Source: JALORV01 sp035429805
GTDB lineage: Bacteria > Pseudomonadota > Gammaproteobacteria > Burkholderiales > Burkholderiaceae_F
DNA length: 64,000 nt
Assembly: GCA_035429805.1 (NCBI GenBank)
Contig: DAOMFL010000002.1
Coordinates: forward strand, 83,421 to 147,420
Direction: 5' to 3'
Shown here: piece by piece, positions 1-8,982 of the stretch
Layout: each line of letters opens with the position of its first letter
Numbering within the stretch: position 1 is the first letter of the stretch
The notes under the pieces: generated by a model
Database searches by the model: none
The model's input: the letters and a program-made list of their open reading frames with translations, nothing else
Told to the model about the DNA's origin: nothing
Translations under genes and position numbers: made by a program

Positions 1-255
1 TGGGACCTATATGACGTGCTCGTGATCCACCGCGTCGGCGAACTGCGTCCGACCGATCCGATCGTGCTGGTGGTGGTCACCAGCGCGCATCGCGGCGATG
101 CCTTCGCGGCGTGCGAGTTCGTGATGGACTACCTGAAGACCGAGGCGCCGTTCTGGAAGAAGGAGTCCACGCCCGCCGGCGAGCGCTGGGTGGATGCGCG
201 CGACAGTGACGACGCGGCGCGTGAGCGCTGGACTCGTGAAGGGCCGGAAACGTGA
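1..255 (+). CDS. moaE: Molybdopterin synthase catalytic subunit (5' end missing)
   Basis: The large subunit of molybdopterin synthase transfers sulfur from MoaD thiocarboxylate to precursor Z in molybdenum cofactor synthesis in the cytosol. The reading frame is open from base 1, so the N-terminal part lies outside the window and only about 84 C-terminal residues are seen. These carry family hallmarks: HRVGEL, a TSAHRGDAF segment and the KTEAPFWKKE block with the catalytic lysine region. The TGA stop overlaps the GTG start of crcB by four bases (GTGA), which suggests translational coupling. The rest of the moa operon must lie upstream. Confidence 0.93.
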   Translation, partial: WDLYDVLVIHRVGELRPTDPIVLVVVTSAHRGDAFAACEFVMDYLKTEAPFWKKESTPAGERWVDARDSDDAARERWTREGPET

Positions 256-647
256 CGCGCGATGGACCGTTGCTGGCGGTGCTGGCCGCGATCGGTGTCG
301 GCGCCGCGGTCGGTGCATGGCTGCGGTGGGCGCTGTCGTACTGGCTCAATCCGCGCCTCGAGCACCTGCCGCTCGGCACGCTGGCCTCCAACGTGCTCGG
401 CGGATACCTGATTGGCCTCGCGATCGCGGCGTTTGCGGTTCATCCCTCTGTCCCTCCAGTGTGGCGGCTGCTTATCGTCACCGGATTCCTCGGCGGACTG
501 ACGACGTTCTCGACGTTCTCGGCCGAGAGCGTCACGCTCATGATGGGTTCCCAGTGGGCACCCGCCCTTTTGCACACGGTGGCGCACTTCGGCGGCTCTC
601 TGGTGGCCACCGTGGCGGGCATTGCCACCTATCGCGCATTCGCCTGA
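252..647 (+). CDS. crcB: Fluoride ion exporter CrcB/Fluc
   Basis: A 131-residue small membrane protein of the Fluc family, which forms dual-topology dimers that export fluoride through the inner membrane. Four hydrophobic segments are visible. Family motifs are GAWLRWALS near the N-terminus, NVLGGYLIG (the conserved Asn in helix 2) and GGLTTFSTFSAE, which holds the phenylalanine-box and sodium-site region. Length is typical. The GTG start overlaps the moaE stop by four bases. The overlap leaves no room for a fluoride riboswitch directly in front of it. Confidence 0.95.
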   Translation: MTRDGPLLAVLAAIGVGAAVGAWLRWALSYWLNPRLEHLPLGTLASNVLGGYLIGLAIAAFAVHPSVPPVWRLLIVTGFLGGLTTFSTFSAESVTLMMGSQWAPALLHTVAHFGGSLVATVAGIATYRAFA

Positions 648-684
648 CATCGCCCCTACGGACATCTGTGCAATGCAACAGGGA

Positions 685-714
685 TTGACCGTCTCCCCGG
701 CGGATGGCTATATT
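685..714 (+). promoter_or_regulatory. Sigma-70 promoter of the RND efflux operon
   Basis: A -35 box TTGACC at 685-690 is separated by 18 bases from a -10 box TATATT at 709-714, about 30 bases before the lipoprotein ATG at 745. Both hexamers are close to consensus and the spacing is acceptable. The transcription start should fall inside the palindrome that follows directly. Confidence 0.7.
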
Positions 715-728
715 ACTGACCGGTCAGT
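715..728. promoter_or_regulatory. Perfect 14-bp palindrome, probable TetR-family operator
   Basis: ACTGACCGGTCAGT is identical to its reverse complement. It begins on the base after the -10 box and should cover the transcription start. Palindromes of this TGACCGGTCA type are known in front of TetR-controlled RND pump genes, so repression by a TetR-family protein is inferred. No tetR gene lies beside it, so the regulator would be encoded elsewhere. Confidence 0.65.
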
Positions 729-744
729 TATTTACGGGCTCGCC

Positions 745-1869
745 ATGCGTTACCTCGCTGTCGCCATTGCGGCCCTTGCGTTGCTGTCGGCCTGTCATCG
801 GGCGCCCGACACGGCCGAAGACATACGGCCGATACGCACCCTGACAGTGACGCCCAAGTCGACGACAGCGCTCGCGGAGTTTGCCGGCGAGATTCGACCC
901 CGTATCGAAACGCGCGCCGGGTTCCAGGTGCCGGGCCGTGTCACGCAGCGGATGGTCGAAGTCGGCCAGACCGTCAAAGCGGGCCAGCCGCTCGCGATGA
1001 TCGACGCACAGGACTACCGCCTGGCCGCGGAGGCGTCGGCAGCCGGACTCACGGCGGCCAAGGTGGATCGCGACCAGCAGCGGGCCGACTACCAGCGCTT
1101 CGAGGAACTGCAGCGCAAGGGTTTCATCAGTCAGGCCGAGCTCGACCGCCGCAAGGCATCGCTCGATGCGGCCGAGGCGCGCTACCTGCAGGCCGAAGCG
1201 ACTTCGCAGTCGAGCGGCAATCAGGCCGGTTACTCCGTGCTGCGCGCGCCGCACGATGCGGTCGTGGTCGGCGTCGATGCCGAAGTGGGACAGGTGATTG
1301 CCGCCGGCCAGTCCGTCATCCGGCTTGCGCGCACCGGCGAAAAGGAAGTGCTGATCGGCATCCCGGAGCAGCACCTTGCACTGCTGAAGGGCGCGAAGGA
1401 TGTCGAGGTTCGGCTGTGGGCCGGCGGGCCGCCGATCGCGGGGCGTGTTCGCGAACTGGCTCCGGTCGCGGACGCGGCGACGAGAACCTTTCCCGCGCGC
1501 ATCGCGCTCGTGAACCCGCCGCCCGACGTGGCGCTCGGCATGACCGCGACCGTGACGTTTGCCACGCCGGTAGCGCAGCCTGTCATCGCCGTGCCGCTGC
1601 AGGCCCTGCAGGCCGAAGGCGGGGCGACTCACGCGTGGCTCTTCGACCCGGCCACCCAGACGGTGAAGCGCAGGCGCGTGCAGGTCGTCAATGTCGCGGG
1701 CAACGAGATCGTCATCGGCGATGGCCTGAAGGCGGGCGATATCGTCGTCACGGCAGGAGTGCATCAGCTCAAGGAAGGCCAGAAGGTCCGGCTGCTGTCC
1801 GAAGCCACGCAGCTCGCACCTCCGGCACCGGCGACGCTGAAGCCCGACACCGCGGCGAAGAAGGACTGA
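745..1869 (+). CDS. RND efflux periplasmic adaptor lipoprotein (HlyD/AcrA family)
   Basis: This membrane-fusion subunit bridges the inner-membrane RND pump to an outer-membrane channel. The ATG at 745 is chosen over an upstream in-frame ATG at 622 because it follows the promoter and starts a lipoprotein signal peptide ending in LLSAC (lipid-modified Cys17). The 374 residues contain a split lipoyl/barrel-sandwich region (GRVTQRMVEVGQTVKAGQPL, then VLRAPHDAVVVGV) around an alpha-helical hairpin at about 90-155, followed by beta-barrel and membrane-proximal domains. The pump gene starts 3 bases after the stop, so the two form an operon. No outer-membrane factor gene is present. Confidence 0.9.
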   Translation: MRYLAVAIAALALLSACHRAPDTAEDIRPIRTLTVTPKSTTALAEFAGEIRPRIETRAGFQVPGRVTQRMVEVGQTVKAGQPLAMIDAQDYRLAAEASAAGLTAAKVDRDQQRADYQRFEELQRKGFISQAELDRRKASLDAAEARYLQAEATSQSSGNQAGYSVLRAPHDAVVVGVDAEVGQVIAAGQSVIRLARTGEKEVLIGIPEQHLALLKGAKDVEVRLWAGGPPIAGRVRELAPVADAATRTFPARIALVNPPPDVALGMTATVTFATPVAQPVIAVPLQALQAEGGATHAWLFDPATQTVKRRRVQVVNVAGNEIVIGDGLKAGDIVVTAGVHQLKEGQKVRLLSEATQLAPPAPATLKPDTAAKKD

Positions 1870-1872
1870 CCG

Positions 1873-4800
1873 GTGGCCGCCGGCCGCTTCAATCTTTCCG
1901 CCTGGGCGGTCGATCACGAACCGCTGCTGCGCTACCTGATGGTGGTGCTGCTGGTGGGCGGGTTCGTTGCCTTTGCCAGCCTTGGCCAGGACGAGGATCC
2001 CCCGTTCACGTTCCGCGCGATGGTGATACGCGCGTACTGGCCCGGCGCCACGGCCACGCAGATGGCCGAGCAGGTGACCGACAAGCTGGAAAAGAAGCTG
2101 CAGGAGACGCCGGGCTTCGAAAAGGTCCGCTCCTACAGCAAGCCCGGGGAGACGTTGATCTTCGTCCAGGTGAACGAGGCGACGCGCGGCCGCGATGTCG
2201 CCGACGCCTGGTACCAGGTCCGCAAGAAACTCGGCGACATACGCGGCACGCTGCCCCCCAACGTGCAGGGGCCGTTTTTCAACGACGAATTCGGCGACGT
2301 CTATGGCGTGATGTTTGCGTTCTCGACCGACGGCTTCAACTACCGCGAACTGAAGGACTATGTCGAAGGGGTGCGCCAGCAGCTTCTGAAGGTGCCGAAC
2401 GTCGCCAAGGTGGATCTGTTCGGCGTGCAGGACGAGAAGGTCTACATCGAGATCTCCCACAGAAAGCTGGCGCAAATTGGACTCGACATTCCGCAGCTCG
2501 CCGCGCAGATCGGCGCTCAGAATGCGGTCGAAGGTTCTGGCGTGCTGGTGCTGCCGACCGACAACCTGCAGGTGCGCATCACCGGCGAGTTCCGGTCGCT
2601 TGAAGACCTGCGTCAGCTGCCGATCCGCGTCGGCGGCCTGACATACCGGCTGGCCGACATCGCGACCATCACGCGCGGCTACACCGATCCGCCGCGCGAC
2701 AAGCTGCGGGCGGGCGTCGGCGGCCGCGAAGGGCGCGAGGTCATCGGTCTCGGCGTGACGATGGTGAAGGGCGGCGACATCATCGAGCTCGGCAGGGACC
2801 TCGCCGCCGCCGAGCGCCGAATCGAAGCATCGCTGCCGGTGGGCATCGACATGACCAAGGTGGCCGACCAGCCGCGGGCAGTGGCCACCTCCGTCAACGA
2901 GTTCCTGCGCGTGCTGGTGGAAGCACTGGTCGTCGTGCTGGCCGTGTCGTTCCTGAGCCTCGGCCTGCACATGAAGCCGCTGCGCGTCGATCCCGGACCC
3001 GGACTCGTGGTGCTGGCGACGATCCCGCTGGTGCTCGCGATCACGATGCTCGGCATGTGGCTGCTCGGCATCAACCTGCACAAGATCTCGCTCGGAGCGC
3101 TGATCATCGCGCTCGGCCTGCTGGTGGACGACGCGATCATTGCCGTCGAGATGATGGTGCGCAAGCTGGAGGAGGGCGCGACCAAGGTCGTGGCCGTCAC
3201 CGCGATGTACGAGACCACCGCGATGCCGATGCTGACCGGCACGCTGATCACGGCGGCCGGCTTCCTGCCGATCGCGCTGGCGAAGTCGATGGCGGGCGAG
3301 TACACGATGTCGATCTTCCAGGTGACAGCGCTGTCGCTCGTGATTTCCTGGTTTGTCGCAGTGCTGTTCGTGCCGCTGCTCGGCGTCTGGCTGCTGAAAG
3401 TGAAGCCGAAGGCCGGTGTGCACAGCGACGACGAGCTGTTCGACACGCCGTTTTATCGCCGCTTCCGCCGGCTCGTCGACGGGTGCGTCGAATGGCGCAA
3501 GACCGTGATCGGGATCACGGTCGGCGCGCTCGCGCTCGGCGTGTTCGGGTTCCGCTTCATCGAGCAGCAGTTCTTCCCGGACTCGAGCCGGCTGGAGCTC
3601 GTGGTCAATCTCTGGCTGCCCGAGGGCGCGAGCCTGCAGGCGACGGAGCAGGAGACGCGCGCGTTCGAGCGCTGGCTCGCGCGCCAGCCGGAAGTCGACT
3701 GGTACGTCAGCTACATCGGCACCGGCGCGCCGCGCTTCTACTTGCCGCAGGACCAGCAGTTCGGCAACTCCAACCTCGCCGAGATCGTCGTCACGCCGAA
3801 GGATCTCGCCGGACGCAACGCGCTGCAGACACGCATCACCGATCTCTTTCGCACCGACTTTCCCAACCTGCGCGGCCGCGTGAAGCTGCTGCCCAATGGT
3901 CCGCCGGTGCCGTACCCGGTGCAGTTCAGGGTGCAGGGTCCGGACGCGCGCACGGTGCGCGAGATCGCCGACGAGGTGAAGGAGGCGATGCGCGCCAATC
4001 CCAACACGCGCGGCGTCAATGACAACTGGAACGAGAGCGTGAAGCGGCTCGGTCTCGAACTCGACCAGGACCGCGCACGCGCGCTCGGCATCTCGACGCA
4101 GACGCTGGCCCGCGCGGCGCAGACCATCCTTTCAGGCACGACCATCGGGCAGTTCCGCGAAGGCGATCAGCTGATCGATATCGTGCTGCGGCAGCCTCTC
4201 GACGAGCGCAGCGTCATGTCGCGACTCGCGGAGGCGAACATCACGACGGCCTCCGGCCGCGCGGTGCCGCTGTCGCAGCTGGTGAAGATCCAGTTCGGCT
4301 GGGAGCCCGGCATCATCTGGCGCCAGGACCGCGACTACGCCATCACCGTGCAGAGCGATGTGAGGGCCGGCATCCAGGGTCCGACGGTCTCGGCACAGGT
4401 CGCGGCAGACCCGCGCATCGTGCAGCTGCGCGCCCGCATGCCGGCGGGCTATCAGATCGCCGTGGCCGGCGCCGCCGAGGAGTCGGCGAAGGCGGGCGGC
4501 GCGATCGCGGCGAACATTCCGCTGATGCTGTTCATCGTCTTTACGCTGCTGATGCTGCAGCTGCACTCGTTCTCGCGCTCGCTGCTGGTGTTCCTGACCG
4601 GCCCTCTCGGTCTGATAGGCGCGGCGGGCGCGCTGCTGGTCCTGCGCGCGCCGTTCGGCTTCGTCGCGCAGCTCGGCGTGATCGCGCTGTTCGGCATGAT
4701 CATTCGCAACTCGGTGATTCTCGTCGACCAGATCGAGCGCAACCGTGCGGAGGGCCTGCCGGCCTGGGACGCGATCATCGAAGCGGCGGTGCGCCGGCTG

Positions 4801-5019
4801 CGGCCCATCGCATTGACGGCGGCGGCGGCGGTGCTCGCGATGATTCCACTCTCGCGCAGCGTCTTCTGGGGACCGATGGCGGTCGCCATCATGGGCGGCC
4901 TCATCGTCGCCACGGTTCTGACGCTGCTGTTCCTGCCGGCGCTCTATGCGGCCTGGTTCCGCATCCGGCGGCCTGTGGCCGCAGTGACACCCAACGCCGC
5001 CGCCGTTCTGCCGGCCTGA
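1873..5019 (+). CDS. RND efflux transporter permease (AcrB superfamily, TriC-like)
   Basis: A 1048-residue proton-driven inner-membrane pump with the usual length and two repeats of six helices separated by two large periplasmic loops. The proton-relay pair Asp419-Asp420 lies in GLLVDDAIIAVEMM of TM4. At the position of AcrB Lys940 in TM10 the protein has Arg945 (MIIRNSVILVDQ), as I recall for the TriC-like branch. N-terminal text (FNLSAWAV, GQDEDPPFTFRAMVI, FNDEFGDVYG) also fits that branch, which exports biocides and drugs in Pseudomonas; the substrate here is unknown. The start is GTG. The stop lies 3 bases from the convergent tamB stop with no terminator between. Confidence 0.93.
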   Translation: MAAGRFNLSAWAVDHEPLLRYLMVVLLVGGFVAFASLGQDEDPPFTFRAMVIRAYWPGATATQMAEQVTDKLEKKLQETPGFEKVRSYSKPGETLIFVQVNEATRGRDVADAWYQVRKKLGDIRGTLPPNVQGPFFNDEFGDVYGVMFAFSTDGFNYRELKDYVEGVRQQLLKVPNVAKVDLFGVQDEKVYIEISHRKLAQIGLDIPQLAAQIGAQNAVEGSGVLVLPTDNLQVRITGEFRSLEDLRQLPIRVGGLTYRLADIATITRGYTDPPRDKLRAGVGGREGREVIGLGVTMVKGGDIIELGRDLAAAERRIEASLPVGIDMTKVADQPRAVATSVNEFLRVLVEALVVVLAVSFLSLGLHMKPLRVDPGPGLVVLATIPLVLAITMLGMWLLGINLHKISLGALIIALGLLVDDAIIAVEMMVRKLEEGATKVVAVTAMYETTAMPMLTGTLITAAGFLPIALAKSMAGEYTMSIFQVTALSLVISWFVAVLFVPLLGVWLLKVKPKAGVHSDDELFDTPFYRRFRRLVDGCVEWRKTVIGITVGALALGVFGFRFIEQQFFPDSSRLELVVNLWLPEGASLQATEQETRAFERWLARQPEVDWYVSYIGTGAPRFYLPQDQQFGNSNLAEIVVTPKDLAGRNALQTRITDLFRTDFPNLRGRVKLLPNGPPVPYPVQFRVQGPDARTVREIADEVKEAMRANPNTRGVNDNWNESVKRLGLELDQDRARALGISTQTLARAAQTILSGTTIGQFREGDQLIDIVLRQPLDERSVMSRLAEANITTASGRAVPLSQLVKIQFGWEPGIIWRQDRDYAITVQSDVRAGIQGPTVSAQVAADPRIVQLRARMPAGYQIAVAGAAEESAKAGGAIAANIPLMLFIVFTLLMLQLHSFSRSLLVFLTGPLGLIGAAGALLVLRAPFGFVAQLGVIALFGMIIRNSVILVDQIERNRAEGLPAWDAIIEAAVRRLRPIALTAAAAVLAMIPLSRSVFWGPMAVAIMGGLIVATVLTLLFLPALYAAWFRIRRPVAAVTPNAAAVLPA

Positions 5020-5022
5020 GGG

Positions 5023-8000
5023 TCAGTCGAACGCGAGCGAATACACCAGGTCGAGCGCGTTGGTGCTGCCGGCGCGCGCGATCAGCGACAGTTGCCGGGT
5101 CAGCCGGTAGTTCAGCGCGACGAAGTATTCGGCACCCGTGAGCGCCTGCTCAAAGGACAGGAACAGGTCGTCATTGATGCGTTTGCCGACGGTGAGAAAG
5201 TCGCCGGTCGTCGGGCTCGACGTCGAAGTGCCGCCGCTGCGCAGGCGGCCGGCCACGGTTTCGCGCGGCAGCAGCGATGCGCTGCTCTGGCCCGGCTGCA
5301 GCGTGATCTGGTCGATGCCGAGCGTGCGCATCAAACTGGCGCTGGCACTGTCGGCCTGGCCGGCGAAGAGCGCGCTCGCCGCCGCCGACAGCATGGCGCG
5401 ATCGTTGCCGTCGTTTGCGCCTGGCGGGCGTCCGAGCACCAGCCAGTTGAGCTTCTCGGTGTCCGACATCGACGGATCCGAGTGCAGGCGCACGAACGGC
5501 TTCTGCGCCGTGCCGCTGATCGCAACGCCGACTTCGACCGGCAGGCCGGCGCGCACCGCCAGCACATTGAGCGACGGGTTGTCGATCGGTCCCTGGAACG
5601 TGACAATGCCGCGCGCAATCTGCAGGCGCTGGCCATAGCCCGCGTAGATCCCGTCTACGGTACGCACGCTGCCTTCGCCGCGCAGCTGGCTCGGACGGCC
5701 GCTGACGCTGATCGACCCGGCCAGGCGTGCCTCCAGCCCGTCGCCCTCGATGTAGAAGCGTTGGCCGAGGTCGGCCTGCATGTCGACCGTGACGTCGACT
5801 GGCGCCGCAGCCGACTTGCGCTGCGCGCCGGCCTTGCTGACGACCACGTCGTTCGGCAACGTCCGTGCGCCGCGCCGTCCGCTGAAGTTGAAGTAGGCGC
5901 CGTCGACACCGAGCTTCGCGTAGAGCTCGGCGCGCTGCGGTGACAGCGTGATGCCCCCGTCGCCGGAGACGACCATCCAGCGATCGGCTCGCTGCAGCAC
6001 CGGGAGCTGCGTGGCATGCAGGCCGATACTGCCGGTGAGCGACGCGAGGGCGATCCGCCCGACCGCCCTCACTTCGAACGGCTTCTCGGACACCAGTCCT
6101 TCGAGCGCGCGCAGGTCGCGCGGCGATACGCGAGGCGTGCCCGCGAAGCTGAGTTCGTTGATCACCAGCACGCCATCTTCGAGCACGCCGTCAAGGCGGC
6201 CGTTTTCCAGCCGCACCGCCTGGTCGACCCATGCGAGCCGCAGCCCGTCACCGGTCACGGTCCCGGTCGACGTCGGATCGCCTGGTGTGCCGGCGATCGT
6301 GGCCTTGACGCCGGCGCGGCCCGCGAACTGCACGTTGTCGCCGATCAACGGCCCGACCCAGCTCAGATCCGGCAGTTCGGCGTCGATGACGACGCGGAAG
6401 GGTCGCGCCTGCGACAGCACACGCCCGCCTTCGAACTTCGGGTCGAGGTAGGCATCGACCAGGGCATCGATCCGGCCCAGCGCGCGGCCGCGTATGTAGA
6501 CGTTGCCCGTGACGCGATTGTCGAGAATGTTGAGCGCGGCGCCGACATCGCTGACGCCAATCGGATTGAGCGCGTCGATGCCGCTATAGATGTCGCCGCC
6601 GGTGCGCTCGACGACGGCGATGCCGCTCACGCCGGCGTCGGTGTAATCGATATCCCAGCGTCCGGCCAGCGTGAGAGGCACGCGGTCGCCCGCGCCGGTG
6701 CGGACCACGCGGCGGGGCGCGCGTGCGGCCGCATCGAGTGTCTGCGGCTGCAGGCCTTCGAAGCGCCCCGACCAGCGCCAATGTGCGTCGCCGCGCCGCA
6801 TCTGGAACTCGCTGAAGCGCGCCCCGCGCAGCTGGAATTCGGCCGGTCCGAGTTCGACGACATCTTGGCCGATGGTCAGCGGAACGGGTTTGCGCACTTC
6901 GAGGTCGAGTGGCGACCCCCATTCGGCGCCAACGATGGAGCCGCGCCATGCGCCTCGCTGCAGGCCGCCGCTGACGATGACGCGCAGCGGCTGCTGGCTG
7001 GCCGTCATGCCGATGAGTTCCAACGTTGCGTCCGCTGTCGTGCCGCGTCCCACCAGCCGGGCGCTCGCGATCGATGCATCAGGACCGGCAGGGCCGGTGT
7101 ACCTCGTGACCTCGGCGGTCAGCGCGAGCGGTTCATTGGGCCCGAGGCCACCGCGAAATGCCGCGAGCGCGGCAACAATGCGGTGGCCACCGGGCACAAG
7201 CAGATTCTTCAGCGCCACCGTGCCGTCGATGCGGGCCGCTTCCATCTCTCCAGTGACCGTGGCACTGGCTTCGATCCAGCCGCCGTAGTCCGGCAGCAGG
7301 GTCCCAATATCGGGTGAGGCGAACGTGACCCGCAGTTCGCGACCTGCCCCGAGCCCACCGCTCGCTGTCAGGCGCGATGCACCGGAGCGCAGTTCGACAT
7401 CGGCCTCGAAGCGCCGATCTTCGACCTCGACCGTGCCGCGCCCGGTGACGGGCCGGCCGGCGATGCGACTGTCGGCGAGCTCGATGCTGGCGTGACCTGC
7501 GATCGGCGTCTGCAGGCGACCGTCGGCGGACAGCGTGCCGTTGAGGCGCGTGTCGAGACCGCGGACCAGCTGTGCGAGGTCGAGTTCCCGGAAGCTGCCA
7601 TTCAGGTGCACGCTGTGTCGGCCGGTCATCTCGAAGCGTCCGCGCACGTCGGCACGGCCCTGGCCCAGCTGCAGGCGGGCCTGCGCCACGTCGAGCACCT
7701 GCGCGCGCAGCGACGCGTCGATGTCCGCCACCAGCGGCAGGCCGCGCGTGTTGCGCAGGCTGCCGCGAAAGCGCTGCTCGCCGTCCTTGTAGCCGTAGTC
7801 CATCTGTCCATCGGCCGACGTGGTGACGGCCCGGCTGTGCAATGTCGCGGCGTCGATGCCGGTGAACCTCGCCTGCGCCAGCACGCCGTCAGCGCGCGAC
7901 CATGTCAGCGTGCCGGCCGCACTGCCGCGCACGCCCTCGGCGCGCTCGATGTCGAGCCTGAGCGCGTCCGCCGCCCACGCAAGCGTTCCGCGCACGGTCC

Positions 8001-8982
8001 GCGCCGGCACCTGGTTACGGTCCAAAGGACCCGGCGTCCGGTTCTCGACGTAAAACGGGCCGGACACCGTCCAGGTTCCGTCGGCTGCCGTCCTGGGGAG
8101 CAGCTCGCCGCGCACGGCCAGTCGCATCGCAGGCACCTCGGCGAACCACAGCGACGGATCGAAGTCGTCGGCGTCGACGCTGAGGCGTTCGACCAGGACG
8201 GCGTCGAAGGAGCGCAGCGTCGCGCTGGCGCTGGCGTGGGAGGCGGCGTCGCGGGCCACGAGTTCGAGCTGCATGCGCGTCAGCGAACCGCGTGCGGCGA
8301 TGTCGGCCTCGACTGCGCGTTCCCGCAGCGTCGTCCCGAGGCGCGCCTGGGCTGCGATCGTGAACGGAGCCGCAGCGCCGATGCGGCCGCTGGCCGCGAT
8401 GCGCGTGCGGTCGAACTCGCCGCTCACGCGTTCCACCTCGAGACCCTCGGGGTCCATGCGGCCGCTCAGATCGATCTGGCGGAACACGGCGGGGGCGCTG
8501 CCGCGCGCTCCCAGTGCGAGCTCCCCGACTTGCGCCTGGCGGACGAAGAGTTCGAACGGCAGGCCGAGCGAGGCGGGCGGTGCGGCGGCTCCGGAGCTCG
8601 GCCTCCACTCAATCTGGAGGCGACGCGCGTCGAACCGCTCCACGTCGAGTCGGCGTGGCTGGAGCGACACTTCCCGCAGCCGGATCGACATCTTCGTGCC
8701 CTTCAGCGACCACGCATCCCTGACGAGTTCAAAGTCCTCGATCTGCGCGCCGTCCGCGATCGTGCCGGCGACGCCCCTCACACTCAGGCCGGGCACGAAG
8801 GCGCTGCTCAGCGCGGCCACAGCGCGCAGGCCCGACGGCGTACTGGCCAGCCACCATGCCGTCGTCGCCAGGAACGCGATCAGCCCCAGGGCCGGCAGGA
8901 CGATCGCGATGACGGTCCCGAACCAGGACAGCCGCGGCCTCGGTGGCTCGGGCGTGGGCGGGGGCGTCGTCGTAGCGGCCAT
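5023..8982 (-). CDS. tamB: Translocation and assembly module protein TamB
   Basis: A 1319-residue AsmA-like/DUF490 protein that spans the periplasm. TamB-family proteins work with TamA in outer-membrane protein insertion and are also implicated in phospholipid transport to the outer membrane. A proline-rich cytosolic N-terminus precedes one membrane anchor at about 20-45; the rest is beta-rich, as expected for a long hydrophobic groove. The C-terminal DUF490 domain includes the GVAISGTAQKPFVRLHSDPSMSD-like region and DDLFLSFEQALTG close to the end. The start ATG shares one base with the tamA stop (TGATG), so the two are translationally coupled. Confidence 0.93.
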   Translation of the reverse strand: MAATTTPPPTPEPPRPRLSWFGTVIAIVLPALGLIAFLATTAWWLASTPSGLRAVAALSSAFVPGLSVRGVAGTIADGAQIEDFELVRDAWSLKGTKMSIRLREVSLQPRRLDVERFDARRLQIEWRPSSGAAAPPASLGLPFELFVRQAQVGELALGARGSAPAVFRQIDLSGRMDPEGLEVERVSGEFDRTRIAASGRIGAAAPFTIAAQARLGTTLRERAVEADIAARGSLTRMQLELVARDAASHASASATLRSFDAVLVERLSVDADDFDPSLWFAEVPAMRLAVRGELLPRTAADGTWTVSGPFYVENRTPGPLDRNQVPARTVRGTLAWAADALRLDIERAEGVRGSAAGTLTWSRADGVLAQARFTGIDAATLHSRAVTTSADGQMDYGYKDGEQRFRGSLRNTRGLPLVADIDASLRAQVLDVAQARLQLGQGRADVRGRFEMTGRHSVHLNGSFRELDLAQLVRGLDTRLNGTLSADGRLQTPIAGHASIELADSRIAGRPVTGRGTVEVEDRRFEADVELRSGASRLTASGGLGAGRELRVTFASPDIGTLLPDYGGWIEASATVTGEMEAARIDGTVALKNLLVPGGHRIVAALAAFRGGLGPNEPLALTAEVTRYTGPAGPDASIASARLVGRGTTADATLELIGMTASQQPLRVIVSGGLQRGAWRGSIVGAEWGSPLDLEVRKPVPLTIGQDVVELGPAEFQLRGARFSEFQMRRGDAHWRWSGRFEGLQPQTLDAAARAPRRVVRTGAGDRVPLTLAGRWDIDYTDAGVSGIAVVERTGGDIYSGIDALNPIGVSDVGAALNILDNRVTGNVYIRGRALGRIDALVDAYLDPKFEGGRVLSQARPFRVVIDAELPDLSWVGPLIGDNVQFAGRAGVKATIAGTPGDPTSTGTVTGDGLRLAWVDQAVRLENGRLDGVLEDGVLVINELSFAGTPRVSPRDLRALEGLVSEKPFEVRAVGRIALASLTGSIGLHATQLPVLQRADRWMVVSGDGGITLSPQRAELYAKLGVDGAYFNFSGRRGARTLPNDVVVSKAGAQRKSAAAPVDVTVDMQADLGQRFYIEGDGLEARLAGSISVSGRPSQLRGEGSVRTVDGIYAGYGQRLQIARGIVTFQGPIDNPSLNVLAVRAGLPVEVGVAISGTAQKPFVRLHSDPSMSDTEKLNWLVLGRPPGANDGNDRAMLSAAASALFAGQADSASASLMRTLGIDQITLQPGQSSASLLPRETVAGRLRSGGTSTSSPTTGDFLTVGKRINDDLFLSFEQALTGAEYFVALNYRLTRQLSLIARAGSTNALDLVYSLAFD

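Noticed and set aside
160..251. Fluoride riboswitch before crcB
   Set aside because: crcB overlaps moaE and the upstream bases encode conserved MoaE residues; no aptamer-like pseudoknot could be recognised.
724..3423. An 899-residue open frame on the minus strand opposite the efflux genes
   Set aside because: It is the antisense of the adaptor and pump genes. The His/Arg/Asp/Gln-rich translation has no domain and follows from high GC at third codon positions.
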